DNA from: JBDTRY01 sp039931435
Lineage (GTDB): Bacteria; Acidobacteriota; Thermoanaerobaculia; Gp7-AA8
Assembly: GCA_039931435.1 (NCBI GenBank)
Contig: JBDTRY010000075.1
Span: forward strand, 1-15,303
Direction: 5' to 3'
Length of the DNA: 15,303 bases
Below are positions 13,467-15,303 of this stretch, in pieces. The stretch's first letter is position 1; each line of letters begins with the position of its first letter. The notes beneath the pieces were generated by a model, which had not been told where the DNA came from, made no database searches, and saw only the letters and a list, made by a program, of their open reading frames with translations. A program made the position numbers and the translations under genes.

Positions 13467-15303
13467 CAAGACTCCAGTAGTCGATTTCTGATCTCGTTCA
13501 ATTTGTTCAATGCCTCGATCGGTGACATGCCCTCGATCTGCAGTGAGCGCAATTCGCGGAGAATGTCTCCGTGACGATCGCTGAACAGTGACATCTGCGT
13601 CGTCTTGCGAATGTCGCTTCCATCCCGCCGCTCCGTTTCTTCGATGACGTCCCGCTCTTTTCTTTCCAGCGTCGTGAGAATCTCACGAGCTCGCTCGATG
13701 ACACTCGAGGGGATACCGGCGAGCTTGGCCACGTGAATCCCGTAACTCTTGTCCGCCGGTCCCTCCACCACTTTTTTCAGAAAAATGATCTGATCGTTCC
13801 ATTCCTTGACGGCCACACTCCGATTGGCAACCCGCTCCCGGGTCTTCGCCAGATCGGTCAACTCGTGATAGTGCGTGGCGAAGAACGTGATTGCCTTACG
13901 CCCCGGCCAGTCGTGAAGAAACTCGACGATGGCCCATGCGAGGGACAGGCCATCGAAGGTGGCCGTTCCCCGTCCGACCTCATCCAGGATGATCAGAGAG
14001 CGGTCTGTGGCGTTGTTTAGAATATTGGCCGTCTCGTGCATCTCCACCATGAATGTGGATTCCCCTCTGGCGAGGTGATCCGAAGCTCCAACGCGGGTGA
14101 AGATCCGATCGAAGACACCCAGGCGCGCTTCTGCCGCCGGAACGAAACTTCCGCTCTGGCTCATCAAAACGATCAGTGCCACCTGCCGGAGGTAGGTCGA
14201 TTTGCCTCCCATGTTCGGCCCGGTGATGATCTGAATGCCGTCCCGGTCCCGGTTGACCTCCGTGTCGTTCGGAATAAAGCGCTCTCGGGAGATCGACTCG
14301 ATGACGGGATGGCGGCCGTCCCGTATGCAGATTTCCATGGCATCGCTCAGGACAGGCCGGACAAAGTTCTGCCTGAGGGCCGTGGCAGCGAAGGACGAGA
14401 GAACGTCCAAATGGCCGACTGCCGTAGCCGTGGCCAGGATTGCCGGAACGTTCCGGGAGAGACGTTCCAGGAGTTCCTCATAGATGTGCAGCTCGATGGC
14501 CCGCGACTTCTCCTCGGCTCCGACGATTTTCTCCTCGAGCTCTTTGAGTTCGGGCGTGATGAATCGCTCGGCATTTACCAGGGTCTGCTTCCTGATGTAC
14601 TCCGCAGGAACCCGGGAGAGGTTCGACTTCGAGATCTCGATGTAATACCCGAAGACACTGTTGAATCGAATCTTCAGCGACCCGATGCCGGTGCGCGTGC
14701 GTTCCTCGGACTCGATGCGCAGGAGAATCGTTTTCGAATCCCGGGCGATCGACCGCAATTCGTCGAGATTGGCGTCGATGCCATCACGGATCACTCCTCC
14801 ATCGCGGGCCAGCGCCGGCGCGTCACGATCGATGGCTGCGAAAATTGCTTCGGATACGATTGGAACGTGATCCAGCTCCGCGTGCAGCCTCGTCAGGAGC
14901 GGCCCCTTCGATATCCCTGACAGAGCGTGCAGCTCCTGGACAGCGAGGAGTGACTCGCCGAGGGTGAGACACTCGCGCGGACCGGCGGTACCGAGGGAGA
15001 CTCTTGAGGCGAGACGTTCCAGGTCGGCAACAGAGGAAAGGCGGGCCACGACTCCTTCGTGGGTGCGCCGGTCGCGTATCAGCTCGTCGACGGCGTCGAG
15101 GCGTTCGAAGATCGCGTCCCTGTCCCGCAGCGGACGGCTCAGCCAGCGCCGAAGGGCGCGTGTTCCCATGGCCGTGCGCGTGAAGTTGAGAACGCTCCAG
15201 AGCGACGCGCGCGGACGGGTGGCGTCGCCGGAATCGAAAATCTCCAGGTTCTCCAGCGTGGCCGCATCGAGCAGAAGGTACTGGCCATCATGATCGAGTC
15301 GCA
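13466..15303 (-). CDS. mutS: DNA mismatch repair protein MutS (5' end outside window)
   Basis: About 611 C-terminal residues are visible; the frame is open at the window edge (QYLLLDAATLENLEIFDSG), so the ATG at 15169 is internal. The N-terminal mismatch-binding domain, with its Phe-x-Glu motif, is missing. Visible parts are the core/lever region (GTRALRRWLSRPL), the clamp with the hallmark FNSVFGYYIEISKSNL, and the ABC-type ATPase. The ATPase has Walker A GPNMGGKST (about 14195-14221), the signature stretch ARGESTFMVEM, Walker B LIILDEVGRGT and THYHELTDL. The C-terminal helix-turn-helix ends with SPIEALNKLNEIRNRL, without a longer tetramerisation tail. MutS finds mismatches in new DNA and recruits MutL. 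Minor changes from E. coli are GPNMGGKS for GPNMAGKS and GRGTATFDG for GRGTSTFDG. The stop codon overlaps the nagZ start. Confidence 0.97.
   Translation of the reverse strand, partial: RLDHDGQYLLLDAATLENLEIFDSGDATRPRASLWSVLNFTRTAMGTRALRRWLSRPLRDRDAIFERLDAVDELIRDRRTHEGVVARLSSVADLERLASRVSLGTAGPRECLTLGESLLAVQELHALSGISKGPLLTRLHAELDHVPIVSEAIFAAIDRDAPALARDGGVIRDGIDANLDELRSIARDSKTILLRIESEERTRTGIGSLKIRFNSVFGYYIEISKSNLSRVPAEYIRKQTLVNAERFITPELKELEEKIVGAEEKSRAIELHIYEELLERLSRNVPAILATATAVGHLDVLSSFAATALRQNFVRPVLSDAMEICIRDGRHPVIESISRERFIPNDTEVNRDRDGIQIITGPNMGGKSTYLRQVALIVLMSQSGSFVPAAEARLGVFDRIFTRVGASDHLARGESTFMVEMHETANILNNATDRSLIILDEVGRGTATFDGLSLAWAIVEFLHDWPGRKAITFFATHYHELTDLAKTRERVANRSVAVKEWNDQIIFLKKVVEGPADKSYGIHVAKLAGIPSSVIERAREILTTLERKERDVIEETERRDGSDIRKTTQMSLFSDRHGDILRELRSLQIEGMSPIEALNKLNEIRNRLLES

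Noticed and set aside
14036..14920. 294-residue plus-strand open frame opposite mutS
   Set aside because: It is a shadow of the conserved MutS coding sequence with no family resemblance.

Overview
This looks like a chromosomal segment from a moderately GC-rich (roughly 60% by eye), Gram-negative-type bacterium. An Acidobacteriota or similar soil/sediment lineage is my best guess. That rests on the gene mix: an S10 carboxypeptidase, paralogous cytoplasmic Ser/Thr kinases with TolB-like and TPR domains, a PEGA/beta-barrel-like protein, an LACTB-type serine hydrolase and GTAA-loop palindromic repeats. The lineage is inference; there is no rRNA or other marker gene. I recognised no tRNA, rRNA or CRISPR array.

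Layout. (1) 1-3425, plus strand: the 3' end of a secreted S10-type carboxypeptidase, an AraC-family regulator, and an exported LACTB-like serine hydrolase with a clear Shine-Dalgarno sequence. (2) 3708-9478: a kinase / PEGA-barrel / kinase module. Two full-length paralogous Ser/Thr kinases, both on the minus strand, flank a plus-strand gene for an exported PEGA-domain protein with a predicted beta-rich C-terminal half. Kinase 1 and the PEGA gene are divergent; the PEGA gene and kinase 2 are convergent. (3) 9540-11089: a scar of mobile DNA. A left IS21-family end lies 61 bp upstream of the kinase 2 start codon. A 5' fragment of istA follows and fuses abruptly near 10315-10320 to an inverted fragment of an RHS/YD-repeat gene. 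After that come three hairpin-forming palindromes, two of them in an exact 23-bp tandem repeat. (4) 11090-15303: housekeeping genes. dtd is on the minus strand, divergent from ssb on the plus strand. A perfect 14-bp-stem hairpin separates ssb from a convergent minus-strand pair, mutS (5' end outside the window) followed by a nagZ-like glycosidase that starts within the mutS stop codon (TGATG).

How it works together. dtd, ssb, mutS and nagZ cover tRNA proofreading, replication/repair and wall recycling. The kinase pair is the most interesting part. Both kinases lack an evident transmembrane helix and carry C-terminal protein-interaction repeats, so they look like cytoplasmic signalling hubs, and the PEGA protein between them is a plausible envelope output or input. 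That link is inference from gene order only. I saw no convincing defence system, biosynthetic cluster or other wholly new system.
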